A stretch of DNA of 64,000 bases, taken from Nitrospirota bacterium (lineage in GTDB: Bacteria; Nitrospirota; Thermodesulfovibrionia; Thermodesulfovibrionales; Dissulfurispiraceae). The stretch is from the NCBI GenBank assembly GCA_040752355.1, contig JBFMHE010000012.1, positions 1 through 64,000 of the forward strand, given 5' to 3'. Below, piece by piece: positions 16,601 through 23,142 of the stretch; the stretch's first letter is position 1, and every line of letters starts with the position of its first letter. A program made the position numbers and the translations under genes. The notes beneath the pieces were generated by a model. The model ran no database searches. It was not told where the DNA came from and saw nothing but the letters and a program-made list of their open reading frames with translations.

Positions 16601-18701
16601 GCGCGCCGTTCGGAAGGTAGCTGTTATGGAAGCGCTTCGCGTGGAAGTTCATCGCGAGCAGCTCCATCGGAGTCCCGCTCTCGGGTATCTGGATCGCGTC
16701 TGCCTCGTGGAGCACCTTGTCGAGGTTGAGCCGCATCTCGGCGACCGTGGTCGGGAATGTCGCCACGCCGCCGGTAATGATATGGCGCGGCAGACCTCCG
16801 TCGTGAACAGTGCCGTCCGCCTCTTTCGCGAAATCGAGCGGCGGATGGGGAGGCCGATGCCCGGCCAGGCCCGGGATATAGAAAGGATAGCCGGGGTTTC
16901 TGGTGGTGTCGTCGAAGACCACCTGGCCGGTGGTGTTATCGATATGAAGAGCGCCCGGCATCGGCGCCATGGCGCGGTGCGGAAGCGGCACCACCGCCGG
17001 GATCGGCGTCCCCGCCAGGATCTCCGCATCCGGCAGCGCACGCGCGCCGGGGAGCGGAGCGCCGGTTGCAGAATCGAGCTCGGTCCCCGCCTCGAAGACA
17101 TCATGCACCCGCCAGAGCTCCCACATGCCCTGCGCGAAATGGGGATAGAAATGGCAATGGAAGATCGAATCGCCCACGGTCTGGTTCCGGTTGCCGGAAC
17201 CGTTGTACGCGATGTCGTACGTGTAGCCCGAGCCGGGTCCGATCGCCTGGCTGTCGAGGTAGCTCGAGTCGTCGTCATCGGGGCTGAAGAGCCACTGATG
17301 GGCGTGGAGGTGGAATATATGGTGCTCTTTCGGCCCGGCATGGAGATTCCTGAACTTCACATGGTCGCCGATGTAGCTGTGGTGAACGTTCGAGGGGTCG
17401 TCGGGGTAGAAGGCGACGGTCGCCTTCGGCCCGGTGATGACCTGCCCTGTCCCGTCCGCAGCGTTTGCCGGGATATCGACCACCATCGCGGGGTCTCCCA
17501 CTGCCCAGGAGGTGAGGAAGAACTCCTCGAACTTGCATTCGGGGCAGTCCCACATCGGCCCGACATTCTTGCGATTGGCGAGCACCTCGGCGCCTGCGCC
17601 GGCAGTGCCGTAGTTGATCGCGAAACCGTCCCGCACGCCGTGGAGCGTATGGCTCAGTATCGGGTCGGTAAACTCGGGGAATGCCTGCTTCGCGAAGATC
17701 TCGTCATGGAAGATGACGGTGAACTCCCGGTACGGCTCGAGACGGCTCCGCGGCGTTGCATCGTCGGTACGGGCAGGCACGAGCACATCGTTGCGCGGAT
17801 AGGTCCCTGCAGGGAAGTTGCCCCTGTTCGGGCCGGTGATGATCGCGTTGATATCGGTATGGACAAGCGCATCGTTATGGAGCATCTTCAGGATGGGGAG
17901 CCCTGCCTTCCCTTCCGCCAGGTACGGCTCTTCGCCCGGATAGAGCGCGTCATAGTCGATGACCGGGTGTCCGTCGGGAGTCTTCCTGGGGGCGCCGTCC
18001 TGGTTTCTGAGGGTCGCGAGGTCGAGCTCCTCCCGCGTCGCCTGGCTGCGGTACCACTCGGCCCCGCGCTTCTGGACGTTCACCGCACCGAAGAGGCCGA
18101 ACGGCAGCGAGCCGCCGTTGCCCTCGCCTCCCACCGTCGATGCGGCGTTATAGAGGAGAAAGGTCCCTTCCCTCTCCGCACGGAGCGTATAGGTGGCGGT
18201 CCCGCCCGGCGCCACGAGACTGTTCGGATTGCTGCCCACATAGGAGCCGTCGTCGTTGATACTGTTCACCGGCTGCATGCCGAGCACATGGACCGATGCT
18301 GTCCTCGTCGCCGGCTGGTCGCCCCTCGGGTCGGGCAGCGCAGGCAGGGCAGGCGCCAGGAGATTCTGGAAATTGATCTGGAGGCAGTCTCCCTCATTCA
18401 TGCGCAGCACGATCGGCCTCGGCCTCTTGTCGGGCCGCAGCGAGACAGCGCCTGCGGTTGCGCTGCCCCCTGCAGTCAGGGGCACGCCGCTGGCGTCGAC
18501 CACGTCGCGCCTCAGGGCGAAGATCATCCCCGCAGGGTTTACCGCCCCCAGGCGGTTGTAGAAGAAGGGCTGGTCGAGCGCGACGACATCCGCGGTAATC
18601 GTCCGTTCGCAGACGCCCGCAGCCGTTGCTGCAGGAGCGCCCGCCAGGGCGATCGCCGTCGCCACGAGCAAAAGTGCCATACTACGTGTTGCGGTCTTCA
18701 T
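13605..18701 (-). CDS. Giant multicopper oxidase (MofA/MnxG-size class)
   Basis: This 1698-residue protein with a signal peptide (residues 5-28) contains several cupredoxin domains. Copper-ligand motifs include HLHAHQW (464-470), HCHFYPH...GM (515-526, a combined type 1/type 3 motif), HIH (821-823), HDHFGPSTH (922-930), HTMTFH (1151-1156) and QLHGHIW (about 1609-1615). Its size and multiple cupredoxin units resemble the bacterial manganese-oxidase candidates MofA and MnxG rather than three-domain laccases. I chose the ATG at 18701 (GGGGAGG upstream) because the sigma-54 promoter would start transcription near 18755, inside any longer version. It heads an operon with a propeller protein, two SCO chaperones and a cytochrome-binding-protein fusion. 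Substrate (Mn(II), Fe(II), Cu(I) or organic) is not determined by sequence. Confidence 0.88.
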   Translation of the reverse strand: MKTATRSMALLLVATAIALAGAPAATAAGVCERTITADVVALDQPFFYNRLGAVNPAGMIFALRRDVVDASGVPLTAGGSATAGAVSLRPDKRPRPIVLRMNEGDCLQINFQNLLAPALPALPDPRGDQPATRTASVHVLGMQPVNSINDDGSYVGSNPNSLVAPGGTATYTLRAEREGTFLLYNAASTVGGEGNGGSLPFGLFGAVNVQKRGAEWYRSQATREELDLATLRNQDGAPRKTPDGHPVIDYDALYPGEEPYLAEGKAGLPILKMLHNDALVHTDINAIITGPNRGNFPAGTYPRNDVLVPARTDDATPRSRLEPYREFTVIFHDEIFAKQAFPEFTDPILSHTLHGVRDGFAINYGTAGAGAEVLANRKNVGPMWDCPECKFEEFFLTSWAVGDPAMVVDIPANAADGTGQVITGPKATVAFYPDDPSNVHHSYIGDHVKFRNLHAGPKEHHIFHLHAHQWLFSPDDDDSSYLDSQAIGPGSGYTYDIAYNGSGNRNQTVGDSIFHCHFYPHFAQGMWELWRVHDVFEAGTELDSATGAPLPGARALPDAEILAGTPIPAVVPLPHRAMAPMPGALHIDNTTGQVVFDDTTRNPGYPFYIPGLAGHRPPHPPLDFAKEADGTVHDGGLPRHIITGGVATFPTTVAEMRLNLDKVLHEADAIQIPESGTPMELLAMNFHAKRFHNSYLPNGAPATGTSGFKTNGRPPAQGAPFADPCLTDFGTATGNRRTYKAAAIQLDMTFNKVGWHFPQSRILALWRDVEPTLNGTRAPEPLFFRANTNDCMTFLHTNLVPNIYELDDYQVRTPTDIIGQHIHLVKFDVTSSDGSGNGYNYEDGTFSPQEVRERIHAINQRGGLWLYDLAAQTTLAAKPHPFFGSVPGVDALGAQTTVQRWYEDPTLNNRGQDRTLRTIFTHDHFGPSTHQQAGLYASLVVEPAGSRWRDPETGTFYGTRDDGGPTSWRADILPRNSADSYREFLFQFADFQLAYQAGSGGTAASPVPDPEGVINPPAKEEAPLPLLVKKLVDVCPDGVSTPPCPEAISAADVGTFTVNYRNEPVALRVLDPGLADLANPAGKQALGRAGDLSLVYRSDVARAIPGLNVQPAFYPPRLGVTAGDPYTPLLRTYDGDKIQIRVQVGATEEGHTMTFHGLKWFSEPLDAGSGYRNAQMLGISEHFELLIPMTPTEGLAGPFRDYLYKMDASSDGQWNGIWGFLRSYSSRRNDLLPLPNNPAPANGVFLSKITNLKEFRGVCPIAAPLRTLDVTAVSAANALPGGTLTYNSRDTQFTTAFDPEHPEAPAEVRSGPLHDPTAILYVRTSDLNADGTLKAGAPVEPLILRARAGECLQVILRNRLPQALPDMDGYSILPPIVDDFNANQVHPSNSVGLHPQLVAFDVARHDGTNAGLNAVKVQTAAPGRAVVYRWYAGDLAVDSLNRLKATPIEFGPVNLMPADPIKQAGKGAVGALVIEHQNATWIEDPGSRASATVSINGVTHREFVLMFQDDINLKDGFGNPIENFGGDDDAEDSAQKAFNYRTEPLWFRLGVAPNLPLREARAIDFTNVLSNTITGGADPQTPVFEAEAGMPVRLYLLHPGGHPRNSVFQLHGHIWDRHPHSLNSTQIGHNHDNHSEMTGSQEGIGPANHFVVLPHDGAGGAFKVPGDYLYRDMASFQFSGGLWGILRVTPPAATPTPE

Positions 18702-18766
18702 GGTGCCTCCCCATTTATTGCATCTGACGTTATCCCGTAAAACATACATCCCGGCGAGCATGAGAG

Positions 18767-18782
18767 AGCAAAATCCGTTCCA
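18767..18782 (-). promoter_or_regulatory. Sigma-54 (-24/-12) promoter of the giant oxidase operon
   Basis: On the minus strand the box reads TGGAACGGATTTTGCT, an excellent -24/-12 match. The predicted start near 18755 leaves a leader of about 54 bases before the chosen ATG. It is flanked upstream by the ATTAA element and activator-type sites. Confidence 0.8.
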
Positions 18783-18784
18783 TT

Positions 18785-18829
18785 ATTAAAAAAGCTTAAT
18801 CGATGCCCGATATCTGCCACATCTGTCAG
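18785..18829 (-). promoter_or_regulatory. ATTAA-N6-TTAAT element and CTGCCAC activator site
   Basis: The 16-mer at 18785-18800 is identical to that at 8516-8531. A site CTGCCACATCTGTCAG follows at 18814-18829. This is the same order as at the promoters near 8500 and 24660, suggesting one activator. Confidence 0.65.
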
Positions 18830-19038
18830 GACGGATGCCATAGATGACGCGAAAGGGGAGGGGAAAACGTACAATCGCTTTAGCCGTATTTCACTTTGAC
18901 CCGTTCATTTTAACGCGCCCGGCGGAAAATAAAAAATCAAAAAGAAAAATGCACAATTAAGGACTCCTTATCTTCGATTTTTTCTTTTGATTTTTGCTCT
19001 CTCTCCTCTTCGCGTTATGGTAGAATGCTTTGAAAATA
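18830..19038. other. Intergenic region with an A/T-rich inverted repeat
   Basis: Between the two divergent oxidase-related operons I see an imperfect inverted repeat of about 19 bases (18931-18950 and 18976-18995). It is A-rich on the left and T-rich on the right, and could form a hairpin on either strand. No gene is apparent, and no sigma-54 site faces rightwards. Confidence 0.4.
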
Positions 19039-19221
19039 AGAGTCCCTAACGAAATGAAAGAGCTTGGAGTCGGATGAGGTATAGTATGTGGAGCGGTATC
19101 AGCAGCCCGAGCGAAGTCATGGATGACGAAGCGGGCTGGTGCCTCGGAGGTCGCATCGACCGAGAATGAGCGAACATACTGTGCCTCGTCTGACTCCCCT
19201 CCTCATTCCGTTAAATGCTCT
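19039..19221 (+). repeat. Palindromic repeat element, copy 1 (183 bp)
   Basis: The ends of this element are inverted repeats of roughly 50 bases, both starting AGAG. Their 24-base core (19073-19090 region and its partner near 19174-19196) differs only at positions that would still pair as G-U in RNA. An internal segment (19142-19166) forms a smaller hairpin, CTCGG...CCGAG. A related element in opposite orientation is at 21541-21785. The two bracket the SCO and cytochrome-binding-protein genes. It looks like a MITE-like or structured-RNA repeat; no transposase is present. Confidence 0.7.
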
Positions 19222-19253
19222 AAGTTCGGTCATCCGCTGCGAAAGAGGTGTGT

Positions 19254-19865
19254 ATGGTGAAGTTTGTGCTCGTACTGTTTTTGCTTGCGCTCCCGTTAAG
19301 GGACCAGTGCGGTGCAGCCGCCAGGGGCGCTGCCGATGAAGCACTCCGGCAAGAGGCCAAAGGAGCCAAAGGGAAATATCTCCGCACGATAGAGGATTAC
19401 CGGGTCCCGAATGTGACGCTCCTGAACCAGGACGGAAAAAAGATAAAGCTCCGCTCCTTTCTCGATCAGGGCAAGCCGGTGATCATCGATTTCATCTTCA
19501 CGACCTGCACGACCATATGCCCCGTCCTCTCGGCGGGGTTCTCCCATCTCCAGGACCGGCTCGGCGACGGGGCGAAGTCGGTGCAGCTCGTCTCGATATC
19601 AATCGACCCTGCGTACGACAGGCCCGAACAGATGAAGGCGTACCTCGCACGCTACAATGCGGGAGCGGGATGGGACTTCCTCACCGGGAGCAGGGAGGAC
19701 ATCGCCCTCGTGCTCAAGGCCTTCGATGCAGCGGTCGCCGACAAGATGTCGCACCTCCCCCTCTATATTCTTCGCGGCCCGGAGTCGGACGAATGGGTCC
19801 GCATCAAGGGTTTGATCAGCGGCGCCGAGCTCATGCGCGAGCTCGGGAAGGTGCAGAAGAAATGA
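19254..19865 (+). CDS. SCO1/SenC copper chaperone (rightward operon)
   Basis: The 203-residue product has an N-terminal hydrophobic signal (residues 2-15), the copper-binding CTTICP motif with cysteines at 85 and 89, the SISIDPAYDRPEQ segment of the SCO fold, and a distal histidine in MSHLPLYIL. The ATG at 19254 has AGAGGTG close upstream; a GTG at 19248 is an alternative. It overlaps the next gene as ATGA. It is only moderately similar to the two SCO genes of the leftward operon, so this SCO plus cytochrome-binding-protein pair is probably an old duplication of that module. Confidence 0.87.
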   Translation: MVKFVLVLFLLALPLRDQCGAAARGAADEALRQEAKGAKGKYLRTIEDYRVPNVTLLNQDGKKIKLRSFLDQGKPVIIDFIFTTCTTICPVLSAGFSHLQDRLGDGAKSVQLVSISIDPAYDRPEQMKAYLARYNAGAGWDFLTGSREDIALVLKAFDAAVADKMSHLPLYILRGPESDEWVRIKGLISGAELMRELGKVQKK

Positions 19866-21541
19866 GAAATCAGCCATTCTCCCGGGCAGTGCCGCCGCTC
19901 GTTCTCTTCCTCTTCGTCATGTTTTTCTTGTCCGCCCCTGCGATAGCGGATAAGGATGCAACGATAGCCGGGCATTCGCCGGAGGAAGCGCTCCGCCTCG
20001 GCGAGGCGATGTACGCGAAGGGGCTGCTCCCTTCCGGCAAGCCGATGAGCGCCGTTCTCCAGGGCGATCTCGTGGTGAAAGGCACGATGGTCACCTGCGC
20101 CAACTGCCATATGCGGAGCGGCCTCGGCTCGGTCGAGGGGGGAGTCCTCACGCTCCCGACCAACGGAGCGCTGCTCTACGCTCCTCTCAGGAGCAGCCGC
20201 GACCTCCCGGGAATCGGCATGGGGCGGGGAGAGCTGAAGTATCCCAGGCCTGCGTATACCGATGCGTCTCTTGCAAAGGCTATCCGCTCAGGGGTGGATG
20301 CAGCCGGACGGATAATGGAGGAGACGATGCCGCGCTATCTCCTCGACGACCGGGAGATGGAGATCCTGGTCTTCTATCTGAAGAACCTCTCGTCGAAGCC
20401 CTCGCCCGGCGCATCGGGCGACTCGATACGGCTCGCGACGATCGTAACCGAGGGCGTAAGCGATAACGAGCGGAGGGCAATGGTCGATCCCCTTGCGGCA
20501 TATATACGGCAGGAGTGGAATGCGAACCTGACGGTGCTCTCGATGACCACGAGAGAGAAGACCTACCGCCCCGTCTCGCTCGATATATGGGAGTTGAAAG
20601 GTCCTCCCGAGACATGGAGGGAACAGCTCGAGGCCTTCTACAAGAGGGAGCCGGTCTTTGCTCTCATAGGAGGGATAGCAGCTTCCCCCTGGCACCCTGT
20701 CCACGGCTTTTGCGAGGAGAACAGGATACCGTGCATTCTCCCCATAACCGATCTGCCGGTGGTCTCGCAGGGCGACTGGTACACGCTCTACTTCTCGAAG
20801 GGATACCACCAGGAGGGCGAGGCTGCTGCGAACTACCTCGCCCACGTCCTCGATCTGCCGCAGGACAAGGAGGTCGTCCAGGTGTTCAGGAATAAGGACG
20901 AGGGAAAGGCCCTGGCAGAGGGATTTGCCGGCGCATGGAAGAGGCAGGGCAGGACCGGTCCCAGAGATCGTATGCTTTCCCCGGGGGAAAGAGCGGACAG
21001 GCCCTTCTGGAAAGAGCTTGCGGCGCAGCACCGGAACGCGGTCTTCCTCCTCTGGCTCGGCCCCGGAGACCTGAGCGGCGTCGAAGCGCTGGCCGACACC
21101 GCAGACCGTCCCTCGATCGTCTTCGCCTCATCGACGATGCTCGGCAACGACTACGCGGCGCTCCCCGACGCTGTCCGGGATTTCGCTCTCTTGACCTATC
21201 CCAACCGCCTCCCCGAAGAGAGCGCCGGCGCTCTGTTCTCCGTGGAGCAGTGGCTGGGGGCGAAAAAGATACCGGTGACCGGCATCGCGACCTCGTCGAA
21301 GGTCTTTCTCCTTACGCGCGCCCTGTCGAGGGTGATGATCGCCATGAAGGGACACTTCTACCGCGACTATTTCCTCGATCTCTTCGATATGCTCGAGGAC
21401 CAGACCACGGCGGTCGCTGCCTATCCCGTGCTCAGCTTCGGCCCCGGGCAGCGCTACGCAGCGAAAGGCTGCTATGTCGTCAAGCTCACCAGGGGAGAGC
21501 AGCCGAAGATCATAAAGCAGAGCGACTGGATCATATACTAA
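19862..21541 (+). CDS. Cytochrome c / periplasmic binding protein fusion (second copy)
   Basis: This 559-residue exported protein has a signal peptide (residues 11-29, ending AIA) and a cytochrome-c-like domain with a CANCH heme site at residues 79-83, followed by tyrosine- and methionine-containing segments (METMPRYLLDD region). From about residue 180 it is a two-lobed periplasmic-binding-protein-like domain (IRLATIVTEGVSDNERR onwards, with VFALIGGIAASPW in the middle). The first copy at 8692-10326 has the same domain order and also follows a SCO gene. I chose the ATG overlapping the SCO stop; longer versions upstream run through the SCO gene in another frame. The stop codon touches the end of repeat copy 2. 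Confidence 0.8.
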   Translation: MRNQPFSRAVPPLVLFLFVMFFLSAPAIADKDATIAGHSPEEALRLGEAMYAKGLLPSGKPMSAVLQGDLVVKGTMVTCANCHMRSGLGSVEGGVLTLPTNGALLYAPLRSSRDLPGIGMGRGELKYPRPAYTDASLAKAIRSGVDAAGRIMEETMPRYLLDDREMEILVFYLKNLSSKPSPGASGDSIRLATIVTEGVSDNERRAMVDPLAAYIRQEWNANLTVLSMTTREKTYRPVSLDIWELKGPPETWREQLEAFYKREPVFALIGGIAASPWHPVHGFCEENRIPCILPITDLPVVSQGDWYTLYFSKGYHQEGEAAANYLAHVLDLPQDKEVVQVFRNKDEGKALAEGFAGAWKRQGRTGPRDRMLSPGERADRPFWKELAAQHRNAVFLLWLGPGDLSGVEALADTADRPSIVFASSTMLGNDYAALPDAVRDFALLTYPNRLPEESAGALFSVEQWLGAKKIPVTGIATSSKVFLLTRALSRVMIAMKGHFYRDYFLDLFDMLEDQTTAVAAYPVLSFGPGQRYAAKGCYVVKLTRGEQPKIIKQSDWIIY

Positions 21542-21785
21542 GAGCTCCTAGCAGAATGAGCAAAGAGAGTCAGACAAGGCACAGTACATTCGCTCAACTG
21601 CCACCCCAAAGATCTTCGATCTTCGGGGACCCCGATTCTCGGTCGATGCTACCTCCGAGGCTAGGGCAGCTCGGAATCGAGTCGTACCGACCCGCTCCGC
21701 CATCCTGGCTCCGCCCCGGCTGCCCATGCCGCTCATATACTATGCCTCGTCCGAATCTAAGTTCTTTCATTTTCTTAGGAGCTCT
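21541..21785 (-). repeat. Palindromic repeat element, copy 2 (245 bp, inverted)
   Basis: Both ends read AGAGCTCCTA inwards and continue into inverted arms of about 55 bases related to copy 1 at 19039-19221, but in the opposite orientation. The inner segment resembling CTCGGAGGTAGCATCGACCG is shared with copy 1. Extra palindromic sequence (around 21605-21640) accounts for its greater length. No target duplication is evident. The left end coincides with the stop codon of the upstream gene. Confidence 0.7.
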
Positions 21786-21790
21786 GAGAA

Positions 21791-21821
21791 AGAGAGGGCT
21801 TGCATGGCGCAGGCCCTCTCT
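21791..21821 (-). terminator. Hairpin between convergent operons
   Basis: Arms 21791-21803 and 21809-21821 (AGAGAGGGCTTGC with GCAGGCCCTCTCT) pair with one wobble. It lies 9 bases past the stop of the leftward oxidase gene and after the rightward operon, so it may terminate both. U-tracts are weak. Confidence 0.6.
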
Positions 21822-21829
21822 ATTGACAG

Positions 21830-23116
21830 CTAGCTGATGGTGACCGGGATCCTTCCGGTGAAGAGCACCTCTTTGGGGTTCCGGTGGTTCCTGAATTGAA
21901 CGATCCCGTGTCCGCTCACCGGCGCTGTCGGCCTCATCAGCACATCGAAACGCCGCGCGGTCGAGAGAAAATAGGAATGCCCTGCCCTCAGCACAAAGGC
22001 GTTGTTGTAAAGCCCGTACGGCGGCACGCCGAGCGCCCTGCCGTCGAAGGCGATGATCACCACATCCGTCGGGAAGCTCACCGTGACAGGACAGTAGGCG
22101 GCGTTGATGAACCGGACGAGGACCGTCTGCCCCACCCGTGCATTGACCGGCACCTGCATGCCGCTGACCCCGCTGTTCAGGTCCGGCGGGACGACGAAGC
22201 TTGGAGCGCAGGTGCCTGTTCCTCCCAGCGGTGCGGGAAAGGGGAGCCCGGTGACGAAGAAGTAGTCGGGGTTGTAATCATGGAAGTCGCCCTTGAGAAA
22301 CATATCGTCCACACCCGGGTTATTGCCGTGGGCCGGGAAGGTGTCTTTGGGGTTATCCATGAAGTCGCTCCATTGCGAAGAGCGGTCGTCAACGACCCAG
22401 GCGGCCTCCACGTCGTAGGGAACGGTCATGGCGTGGGGGTCTCCGCTGGTCAGCGGTTGATTGTTGAATCCCGGGAACTGCGGGAATCTGGCGAGGTTCG
22501 CTGCAGTGCGGCGGGGGTAGCCGCCGGAGGTCGCGGGATTCGCAAAGGCGTCGGGAGGCTCGATCACGAGCATCCCGTAGAGGCCGAACTCGAAGTGCTG
22601 CATCGTGTTCCGGTGGCAGTGGTAGAAGTACGTCCCGATGTAATTGGGCTGGAACTGGTAGGTGTATCTGCCGATCTCGAACGAGCAGTGCCCCACCCCG
22701 TCGTTCATGGGCGTCGGCTCGATGCCGTGCCAGTGGACCGTATGCGGCGGCGATCCTCCGGATTCGGTATGCCCGTGGAAAATGGCGCCGCGCGGCACGC
22801 GGATCGTCGCCGCAGGAAAGGTGCCTCCCTTGGTGGCGGGGACATCGTCGTCCGAGAACAGGAAGAACGCCACCCTCCTGCCGTCCCACATATCGATGTC
22901 CAATCCATGCATGAGGCCCAGCGAAACGGTGTTGGGTATCTGCTGCGTAGCCCCCGGGACGGTAGCCGCTATGAACGCAGGCACCGGGTTCGTCGGGTTG
23001 AGGCGCTCCGGGGTCGGCGGGCTGGCCTTGGGGGGATCGAAGTGCTTTACCCATTCGCCTTCGCCGCCTGCTATCGATCTCCTCGCTATTCTATGAGCCG
23101 GATTCGTGAATGACAT
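21830..23116 (-). CDS. Multicopper oxidase, type 1/trinuclear-site-bearing subunit
   Basis: The 428-residue protein carries HGH (114-116), HWHG (128-131) and HCHRNTMQH...GM (166-182). These are the four-motif histidines of multicopper oxidases, placed here in the first half of the chain. The C-terminal half looks like a second cupredoxin domain without its own ligands. There is no clear signal peptide. It follows the Tat-exported oxidase gene by 26 bases with a double ribosome-binding site (AAGGAGAAAGGAGC), so the two proteins may be exported as a complex. The split arrangement suggests a two-subunit oxidase rather than two independent enzymes. Confidence 0.82.
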   Translation of the reverse strand: MSFTNPAHRIARRSIAGGEGEWVKHFDPPKASPPTPERLNPTNPVPAFIAATVPGATQQIPNTVSLGLMHGLDIDMWDGRRVAFFLFSDDDVPATKGGTFPAATIRVPRGAIFHGHTESGGSPPHTVHWHGIEPTPMNDGVGHCSFEIGRYTYQFQPNYIGTYFYHCHRNTMQHFEFGLYGMLVIEPPDAFANPATSGGYPRRTAANLARFPQFPGFNNQPLTSGDPHAMTVPYDVEAAWVVDDRSSQWSDFMDNPKDTFPAHGNNPGVDDMFLKGDFHDYNPDYFFVTGLPFPAPLGGTGTCAPSFVVPPDLNSGVSGMQVPVNARVGQTVLVRFINAAYCPVTVSFPTDVVIIAFDGRALGVPPYGLYNNAFVLRAGHSYFLSTARRFDVLMRPTAPVSGHGIVQFRNHRNPKEVLFTGRIPVTIS

Positions 23117-23142
23117 GGTCTTGCTCCTTTCTCCTTATGGGC

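Noticed and set aside
13587-18740. Very long open frames on the plus strand opposite the giant oxidase
   Set aside because: They are antisense shadows of a GC-rich gene. Their translations are Arg/Gly/Val/Asp-rich without domains, while the minus-strand frame carries copper motifs and a signal peptide.
18701-18761. Longer start for the giant oxidase
   Set aside because: The sigma-54 start point would lie inside it, and the 20 extra residues come before a complete signal peptide with a good ribosome-binding site.
19039-19221. Integron attC site
   Set aside because: One end fits GTTRRRY, but the other does not fit RYYYAAC, copy 2 lacks both, and no integrase is present.
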